In this document: positions 47,772-59,583 of the stretch, in pieces
Numbering within the stretch: position 1 is the first letter of the stretch
Layout of the letters: the number at the start of each line of letters is the position of its first letter
Assembly (NCBI GenBank): GCA_002900995.3
Contig: CM035305.1
Coordinates: forward strand, 4,510,467 to 4,574,466
DNA: 64,000 nt
From: Ganoderma boninense
Lineage: Eukaryota > Basidiomycota > Agaricomycetes > Polyporales > Polyporaceae
Reading direction: 5' to 3'
Translations under genes and position numbers: made by a program
Notes under the pieces: generated by a model
Database searches by the model: none
Told to the model about the DNA's origin: nothing
What the model saw: the letters and a program-made list of their open reading frames with translations, nothing else

Positions 47772-50700
47772 ATGGTATCCTCGGAAGACATCGCTGAGGA
47801 GATCCGAGGCACTCTTCCGGGCACCGAGGAGATCATCGTCCAGTACCTCTCGGGCTACCTCCTGGACCTCGACGATGCCGCCGAAGATGAAGACGTCCTG
47901 CAGGTCACCCGCGACATCCTCGACTCCGCCATCGGCTCCTCGTCCAGCCAGGCGAAGCGCGGCGATCTCGAGAAGCTCGTCAAGCGTCTCGCCGACCTGC
48001 TCAAGGAGCCGTTGACCCGCCGCGAGGAGCGGAACCGTGCGGGCAAGGGGACGGGGCTGGTCAGGCTGGACAAGGTGATGGATCTGAGCAAGGCGAGCAT
48101 CATGAGCAACACTATCGCCTTCGGAGAGGGCGTGGATTTGGAGAGCATCAACAAGGGAAAGTGAGTACTCGCGATCGTCTCTGCCATATGCTCCCCCATA
48201 AGACGGCCGCGCGTAGGGCCTCTCGGGTCGACGTGAAGAAGCTGGAGAAACAAGAAGCCAAGCTCAGGGTACGTCCCCCACTCTGTTATATGCGTGAAGC
48301 GAGTGCATATATGCTCGTCTGCAGGCCAAGATCGAGAAGCGGTCGAAGCGCAACCTGTACGAGGGCTCCAGGCTGCTCGATCAGCACAGGAAACAGGTGC
48401 GTCTCTTTGCCATGTTTTCGCGTTCCAGCTTCCAACATGCGCGTGCATAGCAAACGTACGAGGAGATGTTCATGAAGATCAACCCTCTCGACGCCGCTGC
48501 GGCGTCGAAGAACAAGTCCAAGGACATTCACCTTACGTCCATCGACGTCAACTTCGGCTCAAACCGCATATTGTACGTCGATACTTCCAACTATGGTGAA
48601 TGTGTTGTCGTGCACCTGGCCGTGATCGTGTTCGCGGATCAAGGTGGCGAAGGACGCGTTCATCGCCGAGTCCACCGAGTGCTGGGATCGCGCAGTCGAC
48701 CATGCACACGGACTGACGCTCTGAAGACACGATCACGGCATGTTGCTGAATACTATATTTTTCAGGTCTGGCGCGTCGCTTACTCTCGCATATGGTCGCC
48801 GGTACGGTCTCATCGGTCGCAACGGTGTCGGTAAATCGACACTGCTCCGACATATCGCTTTGCGCGACGTGCCCATCCCACCACACATCACGATTCTCTT
48901 CGTCGAGCAGGAGATTGTGGGCGACGACACCATCGCGCTCGACTCGGTACTCAAGGCCGACGTGTGGCGCGACACGCTGCTGCGCGAGGAGGCGGCGCTG
49001 AACGCGAAGCTAGCCGAGCTGGAAAACGAGAACGACGACAAGCGATTCGAAGATGCACGAGACGAGGCGCAGACGCGTCTGACAGAGGTTCATACGCGAC
49101 TCGCTGACATGGATGCGGAGAGTGGACCTGCCCGAGCCGCCGCCCTCCTAGCCGGTGAGCGTGCCGGCACGCAGTGGAGACCAGGAGCGTGCTTACGCGA
49201 CTTGCAGGTCTCGGCTTCAGCGAGGAAGACCAGAAGCGACCGACCAAATCGTTCAGTGGTGGTTGGCGCATGCGTCTCGCTCTGGCAAGAGCGCTGTTTG
49301 TCAAGGTAATTTCGTCTCGCGCGTTGCTGTTTGCCCTCATCTGATCTTCATGAGCGTAGCCCGCACTGCTACTTCTTGATGAGCCTTCTAACCACAGTGA
49401 GTCCACACACGAGTCTATCGCGGAGCTTCGCTGACTGTTTTCGTAGTCGACCTTAACGCTCTCGCGTGGCTGGAAGACTACTTGCAAACATGGCCGGGTA
49501 CGCTGCTAGTTGTGTAAGTTGAGCTCAACCAGTTCATCACTTCGCTTTCGATGCTGAACATACATCCACAGTTCTCACGACAGAGCCTTCCTGTACGCCT
49601 GAACCTCCTTCACGAGCGTGAGGTCTCCAGTCACTAATTGCTCCTACAGTGATGCCGTGGCGACTGACATCGTCCATATGCACTCGGCACGTCTTGATTA
49701 CTACAAGGGGTAAGTCCACAGTATTCATTTTCAAAAGTGGTCCTCATCTCGACTTGCCACAGTAACTTTGCGCAGTTCTACTCTACTAAATCCGAGCGCG
49801 ACCGCAACCTCAAGAAAGAGTACGAGACCCAAATGGAGTACCGAAAGCACCTGCAAGCCTTCATTGATCGCTGGCGGTACAACGCGAACCGTGCGGCGCA
49901 GGCGCAATCGAAGATCAAGATTCTAGAGAAGCTCCCGGAGCTGACCCCACCAGAAGAAGAGGACACCGAGACGTTCAAGCTCCCAGATACCGAAAAGATC
50001 TCGCCGCCGGTGCTCCAGCTGAACGAGGTCACGTTTGGATATACCCCAGACAAGGTTTTGCTGAAGGGCATCAACATCGACGTTGGTCTCGATTCCCGTA
50101 TCGCTGTCATTGGTCCCAACGGTGCAGGAAAGTCGACTCTGTACGTCCTGAGCACATCTCTATCGCTGTCCCCTAGCGTTCATCATTCGTTTGCAGCATC
50201 AAGCTTCTCACGAGCGAGCTCAAACCCATGCTTGGCCATGTCAGTCAAAACGGTCGTCTCCGCATGTGCGTAAACATTTTACGGCGTGTCTTCGGAGGAC
50301 ACCGCTTACGTTCTGTCTGTTGCAGTGGCTACTTCGCCCAGCACCACGTCGACAACCTCATTCCGGAGATGTCGCCCGTGCAGTTCCTGGCGAGCAAGTT
50401 CCCCGGGAAGACCGAGCAAGAGTACCGCTCGCACCTGGGCAACTTCCAGATATCCGGCATGACTGGCCTGCAGCCGATTGGCACTCTATCCGGAGGTCAG
50501 AAATCGCGTGTCGCGTTCGCGGTCCTCTCGCTTCAACGGCCACATGTCCTGCTCCTGGACGAGCCGACTAACCACCTGGATATGGAGGTGCGATATCCTT
50601 TATCCTTATAACGAACCTATTGACCGGAACTGATGACATCGAAGGGTCTCGATGCGCTCATGAGCGCGCTGACCGTCTGGAACGGTGGGGTCATCCTCAT

Positions 50701-50945
50701 CTCCCACGACGAGCGCTTCATCACATCCGTCGCGAAGGAGGTCGGTGAAGTCTTTTTGTGTTTTTTGATGTCTATTCTGATCCGATCCACAGCTTTGGGT
50801 GTGCGCAGACGGCACCGTCACCAAGTTCAAGGGCGATGTCCAGGCATACAAGGTCGGTCGACGCACCGAGCACGACGCTTTGTTAACTCGCGCTGACCGC
50901 TTTCCCCAGAGTCTCATTGTCAGCAACATCAAGGCAAAACCTTAG
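47772..50945 (+). CDS. GCN20: ABCF ATPase of the Gcn20/ABCF3 type
   Basis: Seen: sixteen exons from 47772 to 50945 totalling 735 aa, each joint a GT-AG intron of about 45-190 nt. N-terminal extension ([20 protein letters not shown], resembling the Gcn20 domain that contacts Gcn1) is followed by two ABC modules: first Walker [10 protein letters not shown], signature FSGGW, Walker [13 protein letters not shown]; linker with basic helix; second Walker [10 protein letters not shown], signature [12 protein letters not shown], Walker [19 protein letters not shown]. There are no membrane helices. Known: Gcn20 with Gcn1 on the ribosome activates the kinase Gcn2 during amino-acid starvation. Both ATP sites look intact. 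Start chosen by the context CACCATGG preceded by a CA/CT-rich leader. The family call is sure; the assignment to Gcn20 rather than another ABCF rests on the N-terminal domain. Confidence 0.96.
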
Positions 50946-51579
50946 AGCAATGTCCCCTTCGCTCCTTTCCTGCCAAGAGATGGTCACGCATAGACATGTA
51001 AGATCGATTGTGTATCAGCACGGTGTTGTACGCCAAAGCTGCTGGGTGAGAAGCGATGTACACTTTTTGCCAGTGGCTCCTTGCACTTTCTCGAGAGCCT
51101 CAAGTTCCAACGTGCCAAAGCACGGTAGGATCTGGTCCTCGCCTCTACGCTTTGCTTTTGTTCCACACAATACTAAATGCTTTCAGGCCAAGCGGTTGTG
51201 GTGATTTGCCCCGGATGACGGTAGCCTTTGTTTGTTGATTGTGCACGTGACTCATCCCCAAAGCAGTGCACTCGAACGTTCTCCCCGGCGCTTCCTTCCT
51301 CCTACATTTACTTTTGTCAGCTCCCTCCACTACATTTCCTTCTGACACCGACTCTTCCTCCATCGTCTTAGTGGCCCCGATTTTCGCTGCCACTCACTCC
51401 CAACCACTCCATCAGCCCCAGCAAATATCGCACAGCTCGACGTCTGTCACTTCCACCTCACGGACGTTAGCCACTCCTACATATCCGCCTATACTCGGAT
51501 CCTATCTCGATAACGTCCATTGGAGCGCCATTGAGCGGCTCTCACCTTTCTCCCTCAACCACAACCACTTTTTCCGCCG

Positions 51580-52211
51580 ATGGCTCAGTCTTCCCACCAC
51601 GCCACCCAACCATCCAAGGAGACGGTCAGCGCCCTCAGCGACCTTGCCTTCGCCGAGATCCTTGCAAAGAGACTTGCGTCGCTCTCCGCGGAGCAAGAAG
51701 CGGCCAACTCGCGCCTGGGGATACTCTCCTGCCTAGCGGCGGAGGCGCTGAAGGAGGATTTTCCTGAGTCGACAGACGAGGCACCCGCCTCGAGCGAATT
51801 ATCATGGGAAGATGATACAGACGACCTCATGGATGAAGACGAAGACGACGAAGACGATGATGATGATGACGACGATGCTGAGCACACCTGCCCGCGCTTC
51901 AAGGTTTGCGTTTCCCGTGCTTCGAGCGATACAGGAATGACTGATGACCGTGCTCCGATAGAGCGGCGAGAGGGTGCGGGTGCCATCCAAATCCAGTCCA
52001 GAAGGATGGCGGTATCTGCATGTTGCGGACTTGACCGTCTTCCCGCCTAAGCATGTAAGCCGCACGGCCGTACTCGGATACGAGTGTCCACTGACGGTCG
52101 TTTTTTTTGCAGTCCCCGAACTGTTGCACATACCCAGTCCTCATGCAGTACAAGCCACGTATCGTGCGGTACCTCGACAGCACGACCTTGACGCGAGTCG
52201 ATCCGTGGTGA
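51580..52211 (+). CDS. Small acidic hypothetical protein, 171 aa
   Basis: Seen: exons 51580-51903, 51962-52054 and 52113-52211, with 58-nt introns, closing in frame. The N-terminal half is a probable coiled coil (AFAEILAKRLASLSAEQEAA), followed by a continuous Asp/Glu run of about 20 residues (51,813-51,878), then a conserved-looking segment (SPEGWRYLHVADLTVFPPKH) and a C-terminus with PVLMQYKPRIVRYLD. It is preceded by a long CT-rich leader typical of an expressed fungal gene. I do not recognise the family; an acidic chaperone-like or chromatin-associated role can only be guessed from composition. A further possible exon at about 52,472-52,571 (Pro/Ala-rich, ending APGAPES) is not joined to it by any clear splice pair. 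Confidence 0.7.
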
Positions 52212-53282
52212 TCGATCTCCTTCCTAGTTTTCGTACGCTCTGCCTGTCTTTTTGTTGCAACCGCATCCGCTCGCTCACTGCCCGCTTGTGCATGTGCAGT
52301 TTCGATTGTACTGGATCTTCCATTGTATCTCACGGACTTACTACACATGGCATCACAATTGTATCGATTATTACTTGCTCTCAGCGCTGACGTAGTGGTT
52401 GTATGACCTGCTTGACTTCTAAAATTGCATGCTTTCCTTTGTTTTCGCCTTTCATTGGTGACTTTTGCTGCCATTGAGGGTGCTACCGCAGCGCTGACTC
52501 GTCCCGCCACCCCAACGCCACCTGCTTCGGGCGCCAAAGCGGTGGCAGCTCCAGGAGCTCCAGAGAGCTAGCCACAGGGTATCGGATAAAAATCTGCTGG
52601 TGCATCGACAAACCCCGTGGATGTTGGGGGGGCGTAATATTCGGAGCTCAATGTGGAAGGGCTAGGAGTGGTGGTGTGTAAAAATCTAGAACAAAGGTGA
52701 CAATCCAGGGCATCGCATCCACCAGCAATGTGCGACCACTCTCGTCTTCCCTTATGCTCACCCTTCTTTCGAAGGAGACAAGTCCCGTTTGACTTGCCTG
52801 ACGACTGACTGAAACTCCACCCCGCCCACAAATAGAAATCATTGTGATCAAGTTGGTTCCCATTGTTCATATCGGTTCAAATCATCTGCCAGTGAGATCC
52901 GACTTCGGGGGCAACGCCTGGCCAACGATTCCAGACGTCGGCCCTGAGGAGCAGTCGGCCGTTGTTTCGTTGGAGTATGGTTTTTTGTGGTTCACGCCTT
53001 TTCGTGGTTTTTGGGACTATGTAGTACATGCTTCGATGGGGAAGCCAACATGCACCGAAATCCTGGAGTAATCGGCCTGGAATGTGGTTTCTGTTCTGTC
53101 GGTTGAATTCACTAGCTAGAGTTTCGTAGTATACTTTTATTCGGCCTGTCGAGCCCGCGAAGTCCACTTACAAACACAGCGGAAGGGTAGCACTACGAGA
53201 ATATTGATGTTGCTTTTGTTCGCGTTTCAACCGCTAACCTGCGTACCCTTGCACCGTTCCCGCCTCTCGTCAAGCCCTCCAG
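52212..53282. other. About 1.1 kb without a gene
   Basis: Contains the 3' flanks of the acidic protein gene (plus) and of the first F-box gene (minus), which converge here. A Pro/Ala-rich open stretch ending at 52,571 on the plus strand may be a stray exon. No other coding signal. Confidence 0.5.
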
Positions 53283-55189
53283 TCAAGGCAGCTTCCGTGG
53301 CCCGACGCGCTTCATAACAAGCGCGTCGGCCTCGTCCAACGTCTCCTCCAAGTCCATCATGTGCGATATATACAAGTTCACATGGAGCCAGCGGTCGCTC
53401 AGCCTGGGCTCCGCTCTCACCACTTCTCCTGTAGCGCCAAGGACCACCGCCCCAGCGGTCACGATTGTCGGCACGGTGTCGTTCTCCACGTACCCGAGAC
53501 GCGGGAAGAGGCCGACCAGGAACCCCGCCAACTCTCTCTCCAAGTCGTAGGACAGGCGCGCGTGCCCGACCTTGAGTTCTTGCAGCGCGCGCTGGACGAT
53601 GCCCGCGCCCTCTCGGTGTGCGTCGCGCACGTCCGGAGGAAGTCGGGAGAGCTCGGCGTTGAGCGGGATGCCCAGGGTGTGCAGGTGGGCACAGTGCTGG
53701 GCGAAGGGGACGAGCGCGGCGAGCGTCACACGCGTATCCCTCTGCACCCCTGGCCCGACCTCTAGCACTTCGATATTCGGCCAGGTTTGCGCGACGCGCG
53801 CGAGGATGGCGTCGTCGAGGTCGAACGGGCAGTGAAGTCGGAGTGAGAGGTGGGTGAGGCTGCGCAGGGCGAAGAGGGGCTCGAGATGGTCCTCGGTGAG
53901 GGTTGATGTGGCTTCGTTCGTCTGCTGAATCGAGGCTTCGATGTTGAGTTCCCTGATGCTTGCGCTGTCTGGACGGCCCAGGACCACGGAGAGGAAGGAT
54001 AGGATAGCGTTGAGCGGGATGGCGGCTTCTCGGTCGAGAAGCTGCGCACGGATGGCCTCGAGCTGCGAGGATTGAACATGCTCGACGACACGGGAGATGG
54101 GGGCCAGATTAGAGCGATGTGCGAGCCAGAGGTCCCGGACGCTGGGGAAGAACTTGTCGTAGCGTGTAGGATGAAGAGAAGATACGTCCCCTCCGGTCAT
54201 CGTATCTGGAAGCCTGACGTCGACAACCTCCAGGTATGGCAGTTGGGCGAGATGGCGCAAAGCCTCCTCGGTGAGTGGAAGCGAGCCAGTGCGGGCAGTG
54301 ACCAAATGTTTGAATGAGAGAACGGCGGTAGACACAGCGCAGAAGATGGTGGGGGAGTAAGGGGGAGCGTCAACATACAACGTCAAGTGCGATAAGTGCG
54401 GTGCACATTCCTGAAGCTGCATGAGCATGTGCTCGTAATAGTTTGCAGGCACGAGCTTCCAACGCGGGTTGGTGAACTTTGTGTAATCGGTGAATATTCT
54501 CTCCAAATGAGGCCCAAAAAGTACGGGGAAGCAACGGTAATATTCTGGACACAGCTCCCGGCTGGCGGGAGAGGCATCAAGGACGCGAAGGTTGGGGAAG
54601 AGCGATGACCCCGAGCCGCACCAATGGACGAACGCGTCAAGAACAGAATGGTCGCATCTCATGTAAGAGACTTGAAGACGAGAGGGAAACAAGGGGCATC
54701 GCTGCTGAATGCGCTTGACACGGGGCGTGTAGTATTGTACGCGTTTGAACTCGTCCTCAGTCAGTTTGCGGGCCATCGACTGTAAATGTCTAAATGAAAT
54801 AATCTACCGCTAATTTCAGGAATAAGACGTACCACGCATTGCACAGGTGGGTCTATCCTTTCGTCCTCGGTGAGAGGCGGAGCATTTGGCAAACCATCAA
54901 CTGCCCACGCGTTCCTAGGAAGAAGATAAAGAAGAATGCCATAGTGGGGCAGAGTATCCCAGAGAGCATCCAGAGCTGGTTCGAGGAAGAAATGGGACGT
55001 TGTAGCCAGGGAAGGGAGCGTCCTGAGGCCAATAAAGTCCACGTTCCGACGCGGCGGCGCGTATTCGTTCGTCCATTTCGGAATATTTGGCCCATCCGTC
55101 TCCCACTTCTTCACGCCTACGAGATGATCTGATATTCTGCGGACCAACTCTAGCGGTAGATGCTGTACAGAACAAAGGGCACTAGCCAT
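53283..55189 (-). CDS. F-box-type protein, tandem copy 1
   Basis: Seen: two exons, 55189-54833 and 54779-53283, 617 aa. The N-terminus MASALCSVQHLPLELVRRISDHLV fits an F-box (LPLELVRRI core). It continues with WDTLPHYGILLYLLPRNAWAV and a long C-terminal region of irregular leucine-rich repeats (SHLTLYVDAPPYSPTI, YLEVVDVRLPD, SLTHLSLRLHCPFDLDDAIL). Known: Agaricomycetes carry large expansions of F-box/LRR proteins, presumed substrate receptors of SCF ubiquitin ligases. The gene is colinear with the neighbour at 55404-57269, including the intron position (after QCV here and FQYV there), so the two are a tandem duplication. The substrate is unknown. Confidence 0.85.
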
Positions 55190-55403
55190 CGTGTGTCGGA
55201 GAATACATGGTGGTCATCGTCATCTGCAAATCCGACTTGTCAGAGGGAAATGATTAATGAGCTCTTGAAAGGGCGCTAATGCTCTTCACCGGCGCCTCCC
55301 CTCGACCAAAGTTCGTTCTTCTACGACGTATAGTATGCTGACAGAGGTCGTGCACGCACCGTTGTAAACAATTGTCATTCTGCAGAGTGCGCTACTCGTG
55401 GCC

Positions 55404-57269
55404 CTAACGGCGTCCAATGTACCACACCTTCATGAGATTCTCGTCGATCTCGTCCAGCGTCGGCCCGTAGACGATTCCCCGCTCCTCCGCCAGGGCGGGC
55501 AAATACTCTTCACACAGCTCCTCCCAGGCCCACTCCTCCGCGCCGTCGATCCCACCCTGGCGGGCGTCGGGGCTTCCGTAGTCGACGTCTCTCAGACGCG
55601 GGAAGAGGTCGGCGAGGAACGCCGCGACCTCTTGCGGATCATCCGCGATGCGCGCGCGCCCGACTTCAAGGACTCTCAGCTCCTGCTGGACGCACCCGAC
55701 ACCGTCCCGCGAGTCGCGAAGGTCGGAAGGGACCCGAGACAAGTCTGCGTCGAGGGTGAAACCGAGGACCCTCAGCTCTGGACAGTGCTGGGCGAACGGG
55801 ACGAGGGCAGCAAGCGACGGCACCCTTACGCCATCTCTCTGGACGGACCCAGGGCCGAGATCGAGGACGCGGATATTTGGCCAGGCTCTCGCGGCTCGTC
55901 CGAGAATTGCATCGTCCAGATCGAACGTGCACCGGAGGTGCAGCTTGAGGGTAGTAAGGCTTTTCAGTGCAAAGAGGGGCTCGAGATGCTGCTGAGTGAA
56001 GGCGCTGGTGGGTGACCGCTCGATAAGAGCTTCAATGGAGAGCTCCTTGATGTGTTCGGCGTTGTTCCTAGACACTATTGTGGAGAGGAGGGATATGACA
56101 TCATTGAAAGGAACAGGGCGGTAGTTGTCGACAAGCTCTGCACCCATGATCTCGAGTCGCGGCGAGCGGGTATGTTGCACTACGAGAGAGATGAGGCCTA
56201 GGCTGAAGAGATGGGTCAACCGAAGTTCTCGCAGGGAAGGGAAGATTTCGTTGAAGGGGGCACGACGGAACGAAGCTTCGGTGATTGAATCGGGGAGGCG
56301 GACGTCGATAACCTCTAAGTGGGGAAGCATCGCGAGATGGCGGAAAGCCTGCTCGGTGATAGGGAGCTGGCCAGTCCGCACGCTGACCAGGTGCTTGAAA
56401 TTGCAGATTGCGACCGACATCGCAGAAACGATGGTGGGGGAGTAGGGAGGAACATCGGCGTTCAATTGAAGATGTGAAAGGTATGGGGCAGATTCTTGAA
56501 GCCTGGCGAGCATCTGCTGGTAATCAGCCTCGGGAACATCCTTCGTCATCCGAGGGAACGCGGTACAGTCGCTCGATATTCTCCGGAGCTGAGGGCCGAA
56601 GAGGATATGGAAGAACTGATAGTAGACAGGGTATTGGTCGTTGGCAGGAGAGACATCGAGGATGCGGAGGTTTGGGAATATCGGGTTTTCAGGTGTCCAA
56701 CGTGGGGCGAAGGAAGCAAGGACAGAAGACTCGCATATCACATAACCTCGAAACCGAATGGGAAATAAGGGGCAAAGCTCTTGAATACGCCTGACGCGAG
56801 GCGTGTAGTATTTCATGCGTTCGACCTCGTCCTCCGTCAATGCGCGGATTATCGACTAGACGAAATTAGAGATATTAATGCGGTAACAGATGTTTAGACA
56901 CAACACACCACATATTGGAAGCTTGGAACCCCTTCATCGCCACCAAGGGCGGATCGGGAGCCTGGAATGTCTAAGGTTTCCACAGCCCAAGCATCCCTTG
57001 GCAGGAGGTACACCAGGATACCATAGTCAGGCAAAGTATCCCAGAGAGCGTCGAGAGCGGGCTCAAGAAAGAAACGGGATGCTATGGCAAGCGATGGTAG
57101 TGTCCGCAGCCCTATGAAATCGGTGAAGCGAGTGGTATCCGGCTGGTCGAATTGTGTTGTTTGCCCTGCTAGATGCCCGGTCTCTGTCGCCCATTCTTTG
57201 ATGCCTACAAGGTGGTCACCTATCTTGCGAACCAACTCTGGGGGAAGACGTGCGCACTGGAGAGGTCAT
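55404..57269 (-). CDS. F-box-type protein, tandem copy 2
   Basis: Seen: exon 1 about 57269-56909 and exon 2 56855-55404. It shares LPPELVRKIGDHLVG, WDTLPDYGILVYLLPRDAWAV, ALTEDEVERMKYYTPRVRRIQ and the leucine-rich segments with copy 1, with a shorter C-terminal part ending VWYIGRR. The start is uncertain: ATG 57269 (MTSP) is one base out of frame with CARLPPELV; either a base is extra near 57,257 or a short upstream exon splices at TCCAG. The distance to copy 1 is about 215 bp, head to tail. F-box/LRR proteins are presumed SCF adaptors; no substrate can be inferred. Confidence 0.8.
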
Positions 57270-57492
57270 GGAAGCGACGGGTATCCAAGGAGCCTCGGAG
57301 GTAATGGTTTGTGACAACGAAGGATAGGAGGAAGGGAGTCCGCATCCGCACGCTAATATCAATTCAGAGCGGGCGGCTACCAGGCACGCACATACATCTC
57401 GATCACTTTCACGAGTTGGCGTATCCCAGTTCAAGAACTTTGATTGTGGATACGGGAGGAGATATACAAATCTAGATGTGTGCTAGAGCATC

Positions 57493-58795
57493 TTAGAAAA
57501 ACCTCTGCACCAATTTCAGGAAAGCGCGAATGGGAATGAGAACCAGCTTGGGCCCGTAATTCGACATGCCCATCCCTGCCCACGACAGAAGCGTTGTCCA
57601 CACCCACCACCCACAGTTGGCGTCCGACGTGCCGATCGCACCTCTCAGAAAGAACACGGCGTAGATGAACATACCATCCTGATATGAGACTAGTCAGTCG
57701 ACTGAACCTTGAAGGAGCCGGGTGAACAGGACGAACGGTGAACGAGCGCAGCGCGAAGAGAGGGAACATCTTGTATTGCGCAGCGCTGATGCCAATATTT
57801 GTTATGACCGTGTACGAAAACATTTCCGCGAGCGGCATCATCGCAGACGCGGCGATCAAGTGGTGTTTGCACCTTAGCGATGGGGAAGGACGCCGTGCGG
57901 AGGGTTGCGGACAGCGCAAACGTCATCATCGCTAGAGTCAGGGATGTGAGCAACAGCATGTCTCGGAGGGAGGCAGTCGTCAGAAGTCGACACTGACCGT
58001 GCTCGAAGAGCGCATTCAGATAACGCAAGAGATAGACATAGTCAAGAGAAGCCGTTGCCGCGCTGTTGTCTGTCGGCTTCGAAGTAGGGTTTATTTCAGA
58101 AGCCCAGTGGCCCTCGTTGATGCCATGTACAAGTAGTTGAATGAACAACGACAGCGTGAATAGGTAGATACGTTGCTGATGAGGACCGATGGCAGGTGTC
58201 GTGCGGGAAGCAGACGTCGGCGCTGATCCGGAGACCACTGTAGGCTGTTCGATGATATCCAGGTTCTTCTCCGACTCTGCTGGCTCGGTACCATCTCGCT
58301 TCTCAGGTGGCTGAGACGAGAGCAGGGAAGACGATAGCTTTTCAGCATCAGCATCGGGATCGGGTTGTGGAGAGTGATTGTCGTCAAGCGTGCGTGCGGA
58401 TATTCTGCGACATACTATCCACATGAATAGCATGCCTCCCATATCTGCAAGCGTTACCACCCATCGTGAGATGTTGAATTGTAGAGGATTGAGGGTCGAG
58501 GCTGCTCCAATGACCACCCTTGAAACGCCATGAGCATAGAGCGAATCTGAGTATGATGTCCATCAACATACTTGACGAAGACGAGGGACCAGGCTGTCCC
58601 GACGAGTTGTCCATTCCCGAAGACTGTAAAAGCTGACAAGCGAGATTCTACAACTCCACCTCGTCAGATCTTGGGGAAAGGCGGAGAAGATAGGAGACAT
58701 CACCCACGGGACTTTACGGCAAGAGGGAGAAGACCGAGGACATAGCTAACTACCCCGATCGAGGTCGCCTGCGCGAAGACCAAGAGAAAATGCAT
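57493..58795 (-). CDS. Polytopic membrane protein, family not recognised
   Basis: Seen: exon 1 58795-58708 (MHFLLVFAQATSIGVVSYV), exon 2 58659-58572 (VESRLSAFTVFGNGQLVGTA), exon 3 from 58518, and a last exon ending at 57493 (GMFIYAVFFLRGAIGTSDAN ... KLVQRFF). About eight hydrophobic segments can be counted, including WVVTLADMGGMLFMWIV, RIYLFTLSLFIQLLVHGI, MLLLTSLTLAMMTFALSA and MFSYTVITNIGISAAQY, with a long charged loop after the third. The first two helices faintly resemble the start of ZIP metal transporters (LLPL then SRLSAF then G-x2-VGTA), but the His/Asp metal-binding motifs are absent, so I do not assign that family. A one-base offset occurs at an AAGG near 57,872. A duplicated 15-nt unit lies just upstream (58,826-58,857). 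Confidence 0.65.
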
Positions 58796-59450
58796 GTCCT
58801 GAGGCGGCGGAGGGCACTAGTATTGAGAAGGGACGTATTGAGAAGGGACGTTCGACGTTCGAGTTGGCAGAGCTGACTAGTAAAGGTGGGGGAAGAAGAG
58901 GTGGTGTTCAGCTCTTTTTGACGCGTTCTTGCTAACCCTGACGTGAGGGTTGGCAGGGTATCGCATCCGGAACAGATGCATCGAGTCATACCTGTCCATC
59001 ACATATTCTCGACAGCTTCTTCTTCTATGATCATGATCTATGAACTGGTTAAGCCTCGGCATCAGTACGTAGCATGGGTGGAATGCAGTGCTGTCTCACC
59101 GAGGATGGGTCACCTCTGATGTAGTCCAATTACAGCAGCTATAGCGAAGGGAGGGGGAGAGGGGGCACAGTGTGTGAGCTTTCAATACCGGCGCAATAAC
59201 AGCGAGAAGGTGACTTGGGATAAGGTGGCTCGATCACACGCTTCAGGCGCAGCGCGCAGGCGGTGTTCGCAGCTGACTAGGTGCAAAGTTAACGTTTAGT
59301 CGGGACGCTCAAAGATGAAGTCTGTGCGAAACGTTGCCTGAGGAAAACAGTGCAGGGCGCGAACCCGTTGTTGTTGCTCATCTTGGGCCTTCGAGTCCCG
59401 ATCACAGGTAATCTAGGCATCAGAACACGCTTTAAGTCGCCAGTCGCCCA

Positions 59451-59484
59451 AGCGGAAGAGTGTCTTCCGCTCAACCAGCGGAAG
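59451..59484. repeat. Triple overlapping hairpin AGCGGAAG / CTTCCGCT / AGCGGAAG
   Basis: Seen: GCGGAAGA, 3-nt gap, TCTTCCGC, then CAACC, then AGCGGAAG. The middle arm can pair with either neighbour, giving two mutually exclusive stems. It lies in the Ku80 3' flank / membrane-protein upstream region. Function unknown. Confidence 0.7.
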
Positions 59485-59583
59485 GAGATACAATCAAGAT
59501 TAAATGAGATGTATATGCAATCCAAACCCACAACATAGGAAAAATCCGGCAAGAACAAGAGGGAGACACAGCTGAACGTCGGA

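Noticed and set aside
57493..58795. Assignment of the membrane protein to the ZIP metal transporter family
   Set aside because: Only the first two helices look similar; the His/Asp metal-site motifs are missing.
59340..59410. tRNA-like box B (CCTTCGAGTCCC)
   Set aside because: The flanking bases do not form the T stem and no acceptor pairing exists.
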